Notes: generated by a model from the sequence alone, not told the origin. A stretch of 64,000 nucleotides of DNA from Burkholderia sp. WP9 (GCF_900104795.1 NZ_FNTG01000002.1:1-64000); one strand, 5' to 3'; shown: positions 36,536 through 45,276, numbered from the stretch's first letter. A program made the numbers and translations.

Positions 36536-36770
36536 ACGAGCAGCGAGGGTTCGAACTTCATTGATCGGCTAGACTCCCGGCCTTTTGCCGGGAGAGGCCG
36601 TGGCCAATCGGAGGTTCGTTAGGCACGGGCGGAAATTAGGTTCAGAGGCGACACGGTGAGTGCCCTTGTACGCGGACTGTATCGTAGAGAGCCGCGATGC
36701 GACCTTTGTTGAAGCGCACCTAATTTCGGTGTACTCCTACCGATGCATACGTTGGTTCATGGAGGACATC

Positions 36771-38042
36771 ATGACTGTCAGCAAATTGGCGGCGGACTCA
36801 TCGCGCTGTGGCATAGCTATCGGGAGCCCCGTAGACGCCATCGTCTCCAAATACGTTGATCACTTGCTTGCCCTGCGATATGCGGACGATACGATTCAAC
36901 ACTATCTGGCCTCCTTGCGTCACTTTACGCATCGGCTGAACAAGAACAAGCGGTTGACCCTTGCCGATATCGATGATGCTCTCGTGACGGAGTTTGTCGA
37001 TGTTCATTTGCCGCATTGCAGATGTCCGCGACCGTGTATGCGCCATGTCAACACGGTACGCGCGGCTCTCCGCCATCTTCTGGCCGTTCTCAAGGAGGAA
37101 GGGTTGTGCAGCACCGTACGACCTCAGTTGCATACGCCGGTCGACATCGAACTAGAACTGTACAGGCATTATCTGGTGGATAGTTGCGGTTACGCGCAGA
37201 CCACTTGCCGTAACCGCCTTTGGCGGATTCGCCGCTTCCTCGACTCTGTCTTCGGTCAGGGTCAGGGGTCCGTGTCTGCCGGTCACCTGACTTCAATGGA
37301 TATTGAGGACTTCACCGCACGCTGTTTCAAAGGCCGGAGTCACGGGACACGTCGTAGCTACTGCGTTGATCTCGCAAGTTATCTGCGCTTTCGTGGCTTG
37401 AACGGAGATGACACTCGTGCTCTCTTCGCTGCGATCCCGAAGATGGCGCCACCAATGCCGGCGCCTCTGCCGATTGCGATGACCGAGAGGGAACTGGATC
37501 TCTTTTTCGCAGCGTTCGATTTGACCAAACCGATTGGCATGCGCGATTTCGCAATTGCACGGTTTTTGACCGATTTGGCGCTACGTCGCATGGAAGTCGT
37601 GCGACTGCAGTTGGAATCATTCGATTGGCAGAATGGAACGGTGACGCTGACTCATAACAAGGGCGGACGAGAACGCAAGCTACCGCTGCCGGTACAAACG
37701 GCCCACGCACTTGTCCGCTATTTACAATACGGACGGCCCGATACGAGTAATCGTGCCGTCTTTGTCCGGCAAATCGCGCCGTACGACATGCCGATTGACG
37801 CCGTTGCCATCAATCACCTCATCAGAGGCGCCTTTGTACGTGCAGGCCTCGACGAGCGATTTCATGGCGTCCACGTGTTGCGACGCACGGCAGCAACCCG
37901 CCTCATTCAAGGTGGGGCATCGCTAAAAGAAGTTGCCGATGTACTGGGGCACAGACATCTCAACACGACGACGCTTTACACCAGGGTTGATCTTGATCGT
38001 CTGCGCAAGGTAGCGCAACCATGGCCGGAGCATCGATCATGA
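36771..38042 (+). CDS. ritA: Tyrosine recombinase RitA of the trio
   Basis: 423-residue tyrosine recombinase. An N-terminal SAM-like core-binding region (about 20-110) includes YVDHLLALRYADDTIQHYLASLRHF. It is followed by a second SAM-like segment unusual for XerC-size enzymes, then the catalytic domain: Arg in TDLALRRMEVVRL, HVLRRTAATRL, LGHRHLNTTTLYTRVD with His and the nucleophilic Tyr. A Cys-rich HCRCPRPC sits near residue 83. GGAGG lies 5 bp before ATG 36771, which decides the start. Its stop overlaps the ritB start (ATGA). Confidence 0.88.
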   Translation: MTVSKLAADSSRCGIAIGSPVDAIVSKYVDHLLALRYADDTIQHYLASLRHFTHRLNKNKRLTLADIDDALVTEFVDVHLPHCRCPRPCMRHVNTVRAALRHLLAVLKEEGLCSTVRPQLHTPVDIELELYRHYLVDSCGYAQTTCRNRLWRIRRFLDSVFGQGQGSVSAGHLTSMDIEDFTARCFKGRSHGTRRSYCVDLASYLRFRGLNGDDTRALFAAIPKMAPPMPAPLPIAMTERELDLFFAAFDLTKPIGMRDFAIARFLTDLALRRMEVVRLQLESFDWQNGTVTLTHNKGGRERKLPLPVQTAHALVRYLQYGRPDTSNRAVFVRQIAPYDMPIDAVAINHLIRGAFVRAGLDERFHGVHVLRRTAATRLIQGGASLKEVADVLGHRHLNTTTLYTRVDLDRLRKVAQPWPEHRS

Positions 38043-38989
38043 ATGCGCCCCGACTTTGGACCGAGCGCATCGAAGACTACCTTGCGTATCGGCGCAACGC
38101 TGGATTTAATGTCGTGGGCGACGCGCCCAGACTGCGGCAATTCGGGCGGTTCGCTGATCGGCAGACGCCCCCGCAGTCACACCTTGTCGTCGAACTCGCC
38201 GTGGCATGGGCTCAATCGACGAAACGAAGTCAATACTTTACTTGGGCTCGGCGTCTTGAGCTGCTGCGGGGTTTTGCGCGGTACTGGCAGCGTTTCGATC
38301 CAGTGACCGAGGTGCCGCCAGGAAGGTTGCTCGGCAGAGCCTATCGCCGATTGACGCCACATATTTTCACTCAACAGGAAGTATCGATGCTGATGGCAGC
38401 TACCGCCGGCCTGCAGCCTCGGGATGGCCTGCGTCCTGCGACCTGCAAGACCATGATCGGGCTGCTCGCAGCAAGTGGACTACGCCCGATAGAGGCCACA
38501 CGCCTGACACGTAATGACGTCGATCTTGATCAGGGACTGCTGTTGGTCCAGGAAGCAAAAGGGCATCGAAGCCGCTTGATTCCATTGCATCCGAGCACCA
38601 CAGAGGCACTACGCACGTATGCTCAACAGCGTGATCGCCTCGTGCGCCAGCCAGGCAGCGACCGTTTTTTTCTGCTCGACAAAGGTAAGGCAGCCGGCGT
38701 ACCAACGCTCCAGTGCGCGTTGGAAACCCTATGCCGTCGACTCGGGTGGTTGCCACGAGGCGATTATGCGCATCATCGCTGTTATGACTTCAGACATAGT
38801 TTTGTCGCCAACAGTCTGTTGCGCGCCGACCGCCACGGGATCGATGCTGACCACGCAATCCTCGCGCTCTCGACTTATCTCGGCCACGCTTCAGTTGCCC
38901 ACACTTACTGGTACTGTACGGCGGTGCCGGAACTGATGGCAATCGTTGGAGAGCGCTTTCATCAGTATGCCAAAGGAGAATCGACATGA
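38039..38989 (+). CDS. ritB: Tyrosine recombinase RitB of the trio
   Basis: 316-residue tyrosine recombinase: N-terminal core-binding domain, then LLAASGLRPIEATRLTRNDVD (first catalytic Arg), YDFRHSFVANSLL (the second motif, where the usual His-x-x-Arg His is Tyr) and YLGHASVAHTYWYCTAVPEL (His, with the nucleophile Tyr in YWY). The altered second motif is worth noting. ATG 38039 overlaps the ritA stop by 4 bp, and its TGA overlaps the ritC ATG by 4 bp, so the three are translationally coupled. Confidence 0.87.
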   Translation: MNAPRLWTERIEDYLAYRRNAGFNVVGDAPRLRQFGRFADRQTPPQSHLVVELAVAWAQSTKRSQYFTWARRLELLRGFARYWQRFDPVTEVPPGRLLGRAYRRLTPHIFTQQEVSMLMAATAGLQPRDGLRPATCKTMIGLLAASGLRPIEATRLTRNDVDLDQGLLLVQEAKGHRSRLIPLHPSTTEALRTYAQQRDRLVRQPGSDRFFLLDKGKAAGVPTLQCALETLCRRLGWLPRGDYAHHRCYDFRHSFVANSLLRADRHGIDADHAILALSTYLGHASVAHTYWYCTAVPELMAIVGERFHQYAKGEST

Positions 38990-39996
38990 GCCTTGTCACC
39001 AGCCAGCCACAGGAGTTTGCCTCGCTCCTCCAGCGGTTCTTCGTCGAGCGGCTAATGCAGCAGCAGAATGCGAGTGCAAGAACGGTCGAATCATACCGTG
39101 ACACCTTCCGTATGCTATTGACCTACGCTCAGCAAGTGTTGCATAAGCCGCCCGAGAAGTTAACTCTCGACGAGCTCGACGTCACATTGATCACTGCCTT
39201 TCTGGACCACCTCGAAACTGCACGATCCAATAGCATTCGCAGTCGCAATGCCCGGCTTTCCGCAATACGGACCTTCTACCACTATGTCACGATGCGATGT
39301 CCGCAAGCACTGCACCTGGCTCAACAAATTCTCTCGATCCCAACGAAACGTTTCGAGAGACCGCTTCTCGGATTTCTCTCACGTGAGGAAGTTCACGCCT
39401 TGTTGGGTGCGCCCGATCCGGATACGTGGTTCGGGCAGCGCGACCGTCTATTGCTCGCACTGCTGTACAACACTGGAGCCCGAGTGTCGGAGCTGACAGG
39501 AATGCGGGTAGCCGATGTAACGCTCGCTGCGACGCCGTGGGTACGCCTGCATGGCAAGGGGCGGAAGCAGCGTGCCGTACCCCTATGGCGTGAAACTGCG
39601 GCAGCGATACGCACCTGGATACGTAACCAGCGTTTACAACCGGAACAGCCGCTGCTGCCAAGTCGCCATGGCGGACCAATGACGCGCGCAAACGTGGCTG
39701 AACGATTTTCGCTGGCACTGACGGCAGCAGCGAAGACCTGTCCATCGCTTCTGAAGCGCCATATTACCCCGCATTCCATGAGGCACACGGTTGCCACGCA
39801 TCTCTTGCAGGCCGGTGTAGGTATCACCGAGGTTGCGCTCTGGCTCGGACATGAAAGCCCCCTGACGACGCACGGCTATGTCGAGGCAGATCAGGCAATG
39901 AAGCGCCGAGCACTTGCGGCGGTGAAAGCGCCCAGAGTCAAGGTGCCTTTTTATCGCCCACCCGATTCACTGCTCAAATTTCTGGAAAGCCTTTGA
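38986..39996 (+). CDS. ritC: Tyrosine recombinase RitC of the trio
   Basis: 336-residue XerC/D-like recombinase with the full catalytic set: LYNTGARVSELTGMRV (Arg), LHGKGRKQRAVPLW (Lys beta-hairpin), HSMRHTVATHLLQAG (His-x-x-Arg) and LGHESPLTTHGYVEAD (His, Tyr). The N-terminal phage-integrase SAM-like domain is at about 8-90. It is the most canonical of the three, and the frame ends 118 bp before the right inverted end of the RIT. Confidence 0.9.
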   Translation: MSLVTSQPQEFASLLQRFFVERLMQQQNASARTVESYRDTFRMLLTYAQQVLHKPPEKLTLDELDVTLITAFLDHLETARSNSIRSRNARLSAIRTFYHYVTMRCPQALHLAQQILSIPTKRFERPLLGFLSREEVHALLGAPDPDTWFGQRDRLLLALLYNTGARVSELTGMRVADVTLAATPWVRLHGKGRKQRAVPLWRETAAAIRTWIRNQRLQPEQPLLPSRHGGPMTRANVAERFSLALTAAAKTCPSLLKRHITPHSMRHTVATHLLQAGVGITEVALWLGHESPLTTHGYVEADQAMKRRALAAVKAPRVKVPFYRPPDSLLKFLESL

Positions 39997-40016
39997 GTTT
40001 ATTAGGTGAAGCATTC

Positions 40017-40083
40017 GAGCGAGTGACCTCGCTCCCAAGTTCCCTTCCCGGGCCAGACGATAGCCTCACAACCCCGGGAAGGG
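40017..40083. repeat. Two hairpins at the right end of the RIT element
   Basis: GAGCGAG-TGAC-CTCGCTC (40017-40034) is followed by CCCTTCCCGGG (40042-40052), which pairs perfectly with CCCGGGAAGGG (40073-40083). Both lie between the ritC stop and the right inverted end. They could terminate ritABC transcription or be structural parts of the recombination end; neither is followed by a T-run. Confidence 0.6.
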
Positions 40084-40138
40084 CCTCCCCAATCCGCTGC
40101 CTCATATTCAACCGAACCTAATTTTCTGACTTACCTAA

Positions 40139-40170
40139 CGAACCTTAGGTGAAGCTTCACCTAAGGTTCG
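40139..40170. repeat. Perfect 32-bp palindrome ahead of istA
   Basis: CGAACCTTAGGTGAAG at 40139-40154 is followed directly by its exact reverse complement at 40155-40170, with no loop. The palindrome overlaps the last 5 bp of the RIT right end and lies 2 bp before the istA ATG at 40173. TTAGGTGAAG also occurs at 40001-40010. It may be a recombinase site, a RIT insertion target or an istA operator. Confidence 0.85.
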
Positions 40171-40172
40171 AG

Positions 40173-41696
40173 ATGTACCAATACCGACAGATCCTGGTGC
40201 GCATGCGCCGAGGCGACTCTGACCGGGATATCGCACGATCGAAGACCATGGGGCGCAAGAAGATTGCGCAGGTGCGGGAGATTGCCGCCAGGAACGGATG
40301 GTTGGCGCGTGAAGCGGTTTTGCCCGACGAACACGTAATGGCCGCTTTCCTGGATCGCAAAGAGGCGCCGCTACCATCGAGCTGCGTCTCAACGTTGGAA
40401 CCGTGGCGGGAGCAGATCGCCAAGTGGCGGGCAACCGGAGTTCAATGCACGACGATCCACTCCACGCTCGTTCGCAACCACGGATACGGCGGCAGCTATT
40501 CGTCGGTCTATCGTTTCCTTCTGCATATAGATGCATCGCACACGCCCGACGTGCCGCTGCGCCTGGAATTCAAGCCGGCCGAAGCGGCCCAGGTTGATTT
40601 CGGCGCTGGTCCGATGATGACCGACGCGCTCACCGGCGAGATCCACAAGACATGGTTCTTCGTCATGACCCTGGCCTGGTCGCGCCACCAATATGTTGAG
40701 TTTGTCCGAGACCAGACGGTAGCAACCTGGCTGGGATGTCACCGGCGCGCGTTCGAGGCATTTGGTGGTGTGCCGGCTCGGGTCATCATCGACAATTGCA
40801 AGTGTGCGATCACGCGCGCGTGCTATTACGAGCCCGAGGTGCAACGCGCGTACGGCGAGTGCGCAGAAGGATACGGTTTCAAGATTGATGCTTGTCCGCC
40901 AAGGGATCCGCAAAAAAAGGGAATCGTGGAATCGGGCGTCAAATTTGTGAAGCGAGGCTTCTTGCCCTTACGCGAGTTTCGTGGCGTGGCTGACGCCAAT
41001 CGCCAGGTACACGCGTGGGTGATGAACGAAGCCGGCAACCGCATTCACGGTACGACTCGCGACATGCCGCTCAAGCGCTTCGCGGAAGTTGAACGAAGCC
41101 TGCTGATCAGCTTGCCGGACGTGCTGCCGGAGCTTGCCGTGTGGGCGAAGGCCAAGGTGCACCGCGACGCTCATGTCCAGTTCGAGCAGAGTTTTTACTC
41201 GGTCCCGTATAGGCTGGTCGGCCAGGAACTGTGGCTCAAGGCGACCGACACCATGGTGACGCTGTATCGCGGGCAGGAATCGGTCGCAGCCCACGCCCGC
41301 CTTACTCGCGCAGGCGGCCGTCGCACGGTAGACGATCATCTGCCATCCGCTGCCCAGGCGTGGCAACTGCAGGACACCCAGTGGTGTTTGGCAGCTGCTG
41401 AGCAGATCGGGCCTGCCTGCTATGCCCTGGTTCAGGCGCTCTTCGGCGACAAAGTCTTAATCAAGATGCGCTCGGTGCAAGGCGTTTTGCGGCTCAAACA
41501 GAAATACGGAGCAGTCCGCCTTGAAGCTGCCTGCTCGCGCGCCAACCACTACGGCACGCCGCACTACACGGCCGTTAAAACCATTCTGCAAAAGGGATTG
41601 GATCAGCTGACGCTGTTAAACGCCTTTGATGCGCTGGCGAGCACCTACACCGAAGGCGGCCGTTTCTGCCGCAACACACAAACCATTCTCCAATAA
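40173..41696 (+). CDS. istA: IS21-family transposase IstA
   Basis: 507-residue DDE transposase. The N-terminal helix-turn-helix is ILVRMRRGDSDRDIARSKTMGRKKIAQVREIA. The integrase core shows AAQVDFGAGP (Asp142), RVIIDNCKCA (Asp207) and DPQKKGIVESGVKFVKRGFL (Glu253), followed by a beta-barrel C-terminal domain. ATG 40173 (MYQYRQIL) is preferred over GTG 40149, which lies inside the perfect palindrome. It works with IstB, which begins 8 bp after its stop. Confidence 0.93.
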   Translation: MYQYRQILVRMRRGDSDRDIARSKTMGRKKIAQVREIAARNGWLAREAVLPDEHVMAAFLDRKEAPLPSSCVSTLEPWREQIAKWRATGVQCTTIHSTLVRNHGYGGSYSSVYRFLLHIDASHTPDVPLRLEFKPAEAAQVDFGAGPMMTDALTGEIHKTWFFVMTLAWSRHQYVEFVRDQTVATWLGCHRRAFEAFGGVPARVIIDNCKCAITRACYYEPEVQRAYGECAEGYGFKIDACPPRDPQKKGIVESGVKFVKRGFLPLREFRGVADANRQVHAWVMNEAGNRIHGTTRDMPLKRFAEVERSLLISLPDVLPELAVWAKAKVHRDAHVQFEQSFYSVPYRLVGQELWLKATDTMVTLYRGQESVAAHARLTRAGGRRTVDDHLPSAAQAWQLQDTQWCLAAAEQIGPACYALVQALFGDKVLIKMRSVQGVLRLKQKYGAVRLEAACSRANHYGTPHYTAVKTILQKGLDQLTLLNAFDALASTYTEGGRFCRNTQTILQ

Positions 41697-41704
41697 GGCC
41701 GGCC

Positions 41705-42493
41705 ATGCATCCCATTCCTGAATTGACTCCACTGCTTAAGCAGTTGCGCTTGTCCGGCATCCTCGATTCGCTGGAAGCGCGAAACCGCGAGGCCATCGAT
41801 CGCAAGCTTGCCTTCACCGAATTCCTTTCGCTGCTCATTCACGACGAAGTAGCCCGGCGCGATAACAAGAAGCTCAGCCTGCGCATGCGACGCGCCAACT
41901 TCCGTAGCCAGAAGACGCTCGAAGGATTCGACTTCGACCGGCTACCAGGGCTGAATCGATCCGCTATCCATGATCTCGCCACGTGCCGATTTATTGACGA
42001 GAAGGTGGCGGTCCTGATTGCCGGGCCTTGCGGAACGGGGAAAAGCCATCTTGCGCAAGCCCTCGGACACGCTGCAGCTCGGCAAGGACACGATGTGCTG
42101 TTCTCAACACAAAGCCAATTATTAGCAAGCCTGCGCAGCGCGGCAGCCGTGGGCACTTACGACCGTCGTTTCCAGTATCTCGCCAAGCTTCCACTTCTGA
42201 TCATTGACGACTTTGGTCTTAAGCCACTGCGTTCGCCAGACGATGAAGACTTCCACGACCTGATCGCCGAGCGTTATGAGCGCGCAGCAACGATTTTAAC
42301 GTCGAATTTGGACTTCCCAGAATGGGGGGAAGCATTCCCAGGTAACAAGATGATCGGCGCTGCAACCCTCGACCGCTTGCGTCATGGCGCTCACAAAATC
42401 GTCCTCGACGGCGAGAGCTATCGCGGACTCAAACCGGGCGTCGAAACACTCAGAACCGAGCTTGCAAAAGGAGGCAAAATCAAGCAACCTTGA
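41705..42493 (+). CDS. istB: IS21 helper ATPase IstB
   Basis: 262-residue AAA+ ATPase of the IstB/DnaC family: Walker A GPCGTGKSHLAQALGHAA (about 105), Walker B LLIIDDFGLKPL (about 167), then the sensor-type ATILTSNLDFPEWGEAF. It remodels target DNA and stimulates IstA. The N-terminal helical region LTPLLKQLRLSGILDSLEARN is typical. It ends 84 bp before the right end of the IS. Confidence 0.94.
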   Translation: MHPIPELTPLLKQLRLSGILDSLEARNREAIDRKLAFTEFLSLLIHDEVARRDNKKLSLRMRRANFRSQKTLEGFDFDRLPGLNRSAIHDLATCRFIDEKVAVLIAGPCGTGKSHLAQALGHAAARQGHDVLFSTQSQLLASLRSAAAVGTYDRRFQYLAKLPLLIIDDFGLKPLRSPDDEDFHDLIAERYERAATILTSNLDFPEWGEAFPGNKMIGAATLDRLRHGAHKIVLDGESYRGLKPGVETLRTELAKGGKIKQP

Positions 42494-42524
42494 TCCCCGT
42501 TCGAGCCCTCGAATTGCCCGTTTC

Positions 42525-42577
42525 CAGTGGCGTCATTACGGCGAAAATGCCCGGCGCCATTACGCCGAAAGGTGACA
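42525..42577 (-). repeat. Right-end repeats of the IS21-type element
   Basis: On the minus strand, TTTCGGCGTAATGGCGCC followed by TTTTCGCCGTAATGACGCC gives two further units of the left-end repeat in inverted orientation. The element ends at 42577, followed by TTTTT. Confidence 0.75.
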
Positions 42578-42644
42578 TTTTTGTCTTCGTTACAGTCAGC
42601 GACATGAAGACAGCAAAGTTCGCGTCCTGCGGCTCAGAAACATA

Positions 42645-43880
42645 ATGCGACCCACCCTTATTCGAAACGCCCACATTCTTGATACGCGAAAGCTTGAATT
42701 GCATTTTACTCATGGCGTGCTGATCCGCAACGGCGCTATCGAGAAAATCGGCAGCGCCGATCTGACTTGCGATGACGCATTGGAAATCGACGCCCGGGGC
42801 ATGACTCTGATGCCGGGCCTGATCGACTGTCACGTGCATGTGATGGCGTCGTCCTTCAATCTGGGTGTGGTTGCCCGCATGCCTAACGCGCTGGCGCTAC
42901 TGCGCGCCCTGCCGATCATGAAGGGCATGCTGGATCGCGGCTTTACTTCGGTGCGCGACGCCGGCGGCGCCGACTGGGCGCTGGCCGAGGCAGTCAAAAC
43001 TCGGCAAGTGACCGGGCCGCGCCTGTTCTGTGCCGGCAAGGCATTGTCCCAGACCGGCGGTCACGGCGACTTCCGCGGCCGCAATGACATTATCGAGGAC
43101 CCCTGCGCGTGCGCCTACAAGATCGGCAACATCGCTCGCGTGGTCGATGGCGTCGATGCCTGCCGTCTTGCAGTACGTGAGGAAATCCTGAAGGGCGCGA
43201 CGCAGATCAAGGTCATGGCGTCGGGTGGCGTGGCCTCGCCGAACGATCCGATCATCAACATGGGTTTCTCCGAAGCCGAGTTGCGCGCCATCGTAGAAGA
43301 AGCCAGCAACGCCAACACTTATGTGATGGCCCACGCTTATACGCCCAAGGCGATCACTCGCGCGATCCACTGCGGCGTGCGGACCATCGAGCACGGAAAC
43401 CTGGTGGACGAACCCGCCGCCCGGTTAATGAAGGAAAAAGGCGCCTTCATGGTACCCACGCTTATTACGTACGAAGGTCTGGCCAACGACGGCGCCAGAT
43501 ATGGCCTGCCGCCCGAATCGGTTCGCAAAATCGCGGATGTGCGCACCAATGGCCTGGAGGCGCTGAAGGTGCTTGACCGTGCGGGCGTCAAGATTGGTTT
43601 TGGCTCCGATCTGCTGGGCGAAACGCACCACATGCAGTCAGAAGAACTGCTGCTTCGCGCAAAGGTGCTCGGCAATGCCAAAACAATTCAACAGGCCACG
43701 CTGATCGGTGCCGAAATCCTGAATCACACCGGCTTGCTGGGCGAGATCGTTGAGCAAGCCTATGCCGACCTGCTGCTGATCGACGGCAATCCCCTCGACG
43801 ACATCGGGTTGCTGACCCAGCCTGATACATCTATCAAGCTGGTCATGCAAGACGGCGTGATCCACAAAAATATCCTTTAA
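42645..43880 (+). CDS. Metal-dependent amidohydrolase (imidazolonepropionase/Xaa-Pro dipeptidase-like)
   Basis: 411-residue amidohydrolase-superfamily enzyme with a TIM barrel. The metal motif His-x-His is LIDCHVHVMAS (His63, His65). A probable metal-bridging Lys is in ATQIKVMASGGVASP. Further His ligands lie in VMAHAYTPKAI and TIEHGNLVDE, and the catalytic Asp is in IGFGSDLLGETHH. Related enzymes hydrolyse prolyl dipeptides, ochratoxin-like amides or cyclic ureides. It has no signal peptide. It begins 62 bp from the IS21 target duplication, so its native promoter may be broken or replaced by the IS end. Confidence 0.9.
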   Translation: MRPTLIRNAHILDTRKLELHFTHGVLIRNGAIEKIGSADLTCDDALEIDARGMTLMPGLIDCHVHVMASSFNLGVVARMPNALALLRALPIMKGMLDRGFTSVRDAGGADWALAEAVKTRQVTGPRLFCAGKALSQTGGHGDFRGRNDIIEDPCACAYKIGNIARVVDGVDACRLAVREEILKGATQIKVMASGGVASPNDPIINMGFSEAELRAIVEEASNANTYVMAHAYTPKAITRAIHCGVRTIEHGNLVDEPAARLMKEKGAFMVPTLITYEGLANDGARYGLPPESVRKIADVRTNGLEALKVLDRAGVKIGFGSDLLGETHHMQSEELLLRAKVLGNAKTIQQATLIGAEILNHTGLLGEIVEQAYADLLLIDGNPLDDIGLLTQPDTSIKLVMQDGVIHKNIL

Positions 43881-43914
43881 CCGCCCGCTAATCGATCGTC
43901 CCTCGGAAACGTCT

Positions 43915-45276
43915 ATGTACACCGTATCGGAACGCCTGGAACGGCTGCCGTTCAGTCGCTTTCACTTCAAGCTTCTCATCATCGGCGGCCTGGGGCTGGC
44001 CTTTGAAGCATTGGATGCCGGCATCATTGCCTTCATCCTGCCGTCCCTGCGCGTGAAGTGGGGATTGACCGGCGCCCAGACAGGCTGGATCGCCAGCAGT
44101 ACGTATGTTGGCTTCATGGCGGGCGCACTGCTGTCGGGGCTGGTCGGCGACCGCTTCGGCCGTAAGGTCGTGATGATGTGGGCGCTGCTGTTGTTTTGCG
44201 TCGCCACTTTCGCCAACGCGTTTGCGACGAACTTCCACGAGTTCTACATTCTGCGGATGATCGCCGGTGTGGGCATGGGGGCAGAGGGCGCGATCATCGC
44301 ACCGTATCTGGCCGAGTTTGTCAGCAGCCGATATCGCGGCCGCTTCACCGGGGCGCTCGCCGGGTTCTTCTCTTTCGGCTTCGTGTTGTCCGCGCTGCTG
44401 GGCTATCTGGTTGTGCCGACGGGCCCCGATGGCTGGCGCTATCTGATGATCCTCGCGGCGCTGCCGGTGGTGTTACTGCTGTGGATGCGTCGCGCGCTGT
44501 TCGAATCTCCGCGCTGGCTCGAACAGGTGGGCCGACACGATGAAGCGGCACGCGCATGCGATGCGATCGAGGCGCAAGTGACACTCGCCACCGGCCAACC
44601 CCTGCCAGCAGTGCAACGGTTGCCGCACGATACGGCGACGGCAGGTGCCATTGAGCGGAGCAGTTTCTTCGGCCGGCTGGCTGTACTGTTCAAGCCGCAG
44701 TACCTGACGACGACCATCGTAGTCTGGGTCTTCTGGATCGCGGTCATTTTCTGTTACTACGCTTTCCTGGTGTGGATTCCCAGCTTGCTGGTGAGCAAGG
44801 GTTTCACCATTACCAAGAGTTTCTCATTCACGATCCTGATCTATCTCGCGCAGGTTCCCGGTTACTATTCCGCCGCGTATCTGAATGACAGGATCGGCCG
44901 CAAATATACAATTCTGGCCTACATGCTGGTGTCGTGCCTGGCCGCTCTGGGACTGGCCTTTGCTGTCGGCGACACGCAGATCATCCTTTACAGCCTGGTG
45001 CTGTCCTTCGGCATGAACGGCGTCGTCGCCGGTCAATACACCTACACGGCCGAGGTCTACCCCACTCACATCCGCGCCACCGGCATGGGCACGGCTTCGG
45101 CGCTCGCACGGATTGGCTCAATCGCGTCGCCCACCATCGTCGGCGCGGCTTACCCGTTACTTGGCTTCGCCGGTGTGTTCGTGCTGATTACCGCGGTGCT
45201 CATCGTCGGCGGTTTGGGCATTCTGCTGTTCGGCAAAAACACGCAAGGCGCCATTTTGGAGGGTATTACCGAATGA
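43915..45276 (+). CDS. MFS transporter, AAHS/sugar-porter-like
   Basis: 453-residue, 12-helix major facilitator. SGLVGDRFGRKVVMMW after helix 2 and LNDRIGRKYTILAYM after helix 8 are the paired MFS loops. GMGAEGAIIAPYLAEFVSSRYRGRFTG in helices 4-5 and YTAEVYPTHIRATGMG in helix 11 resemble aromatic-acid and nicotinate porters. It starts 34 bp after the amidohydrolase, so it probably imports that enzyme's substrate. Confidence 0.92.
   Translation: MYTVSERLERLPFSRFHFKLLIIGGLGLAFEALDAGIIAFILPSLRVKWGLTGAQTGWIASSTYVGFMAGALLSGLVGDRFGRKVVMMWALLLFCVATFANAFATNFHEFYILRMIAGVGMGAEGAIIAPYLAEFVSSRYRGRFTGALAGFFSFGFVLSALLGYLVVPTGPDGWRYLMILAALPVVLLLWMRRALFESPRWLEQVGRHDEAARACDAIEAQVTLATGQPLPAVQRLPHDTATAGAIERSSFFGRLAVLFKPQYLTTTIVVWVFWIAVIFCYYAFLVWIPSLLVSKGFTITKSFSFTILIYLAQVPGYYSAAYLNDRIGRKYTILAYMLVSCLAALGLAFAVGDTQIILYSLVLSFGMNGVVAGQYTYTAEVYPTHIRATGMGTASALARIGSIASPTIVGAAYPLLGFAGVFVLITAVLIVGGLGILLFGKNTQGAILEGITE

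Larger units (their letters stand above)
36614..40143 (+). mobile_element. RIT element (recombinase in trio)
   Basis: Three overlapping tyrosine recombinase genes in one direction are bracketed by matching 30-bp ends. The left end is GTTCGTTAGG (36614-36623), 9 bp, then AAATTAGGTTC (36633-36643). The right end is GAACCTAATTT (40114-40124), 9 bp, then CCTAACGAAC (40134-40143), the exact inverted order and spacing. A hairpin CTCCCGGC-CTTTT-GCCGGGAG lies just outside the left end at 36574-36594. The trio with conserved gene order and inverted ends is the defining structure of RIT elements. The element sits inside the IS21-type element. Confidence 0.8.
36402..42577 (+). mobile_element. IS21-family element carrying a RIT element (6176 bp)
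   Basis: The ends are TGTGAATTTCCGGCATATAGG at left (from 36402) and, on the other strand, TGTCACCTTTCGGCGTAATG at right (from 42577); about 17 of 25 positions match. TTTTT lies directly outside both ends (36397-36401 and 42578-42582), a plausible 5-bp target duplication. Inside are arrays of the TTTCGGCGTAATGGCGCC repeat, a three-recombinase element, istA and istB. An ordinary IS21 element is about 2.5 kb, so the extra 3.5 kb corresponds to the RIT insertion between the left end and istA. Confidence 0.8.

Noticed and set aside
36771..39996. Integron or prophage integrase locus
   Set aside because: Three coupled recombinases with shared inverted ends fit a RIT element; no attI, attC cassettes, phage genes or tRNA target are seen.
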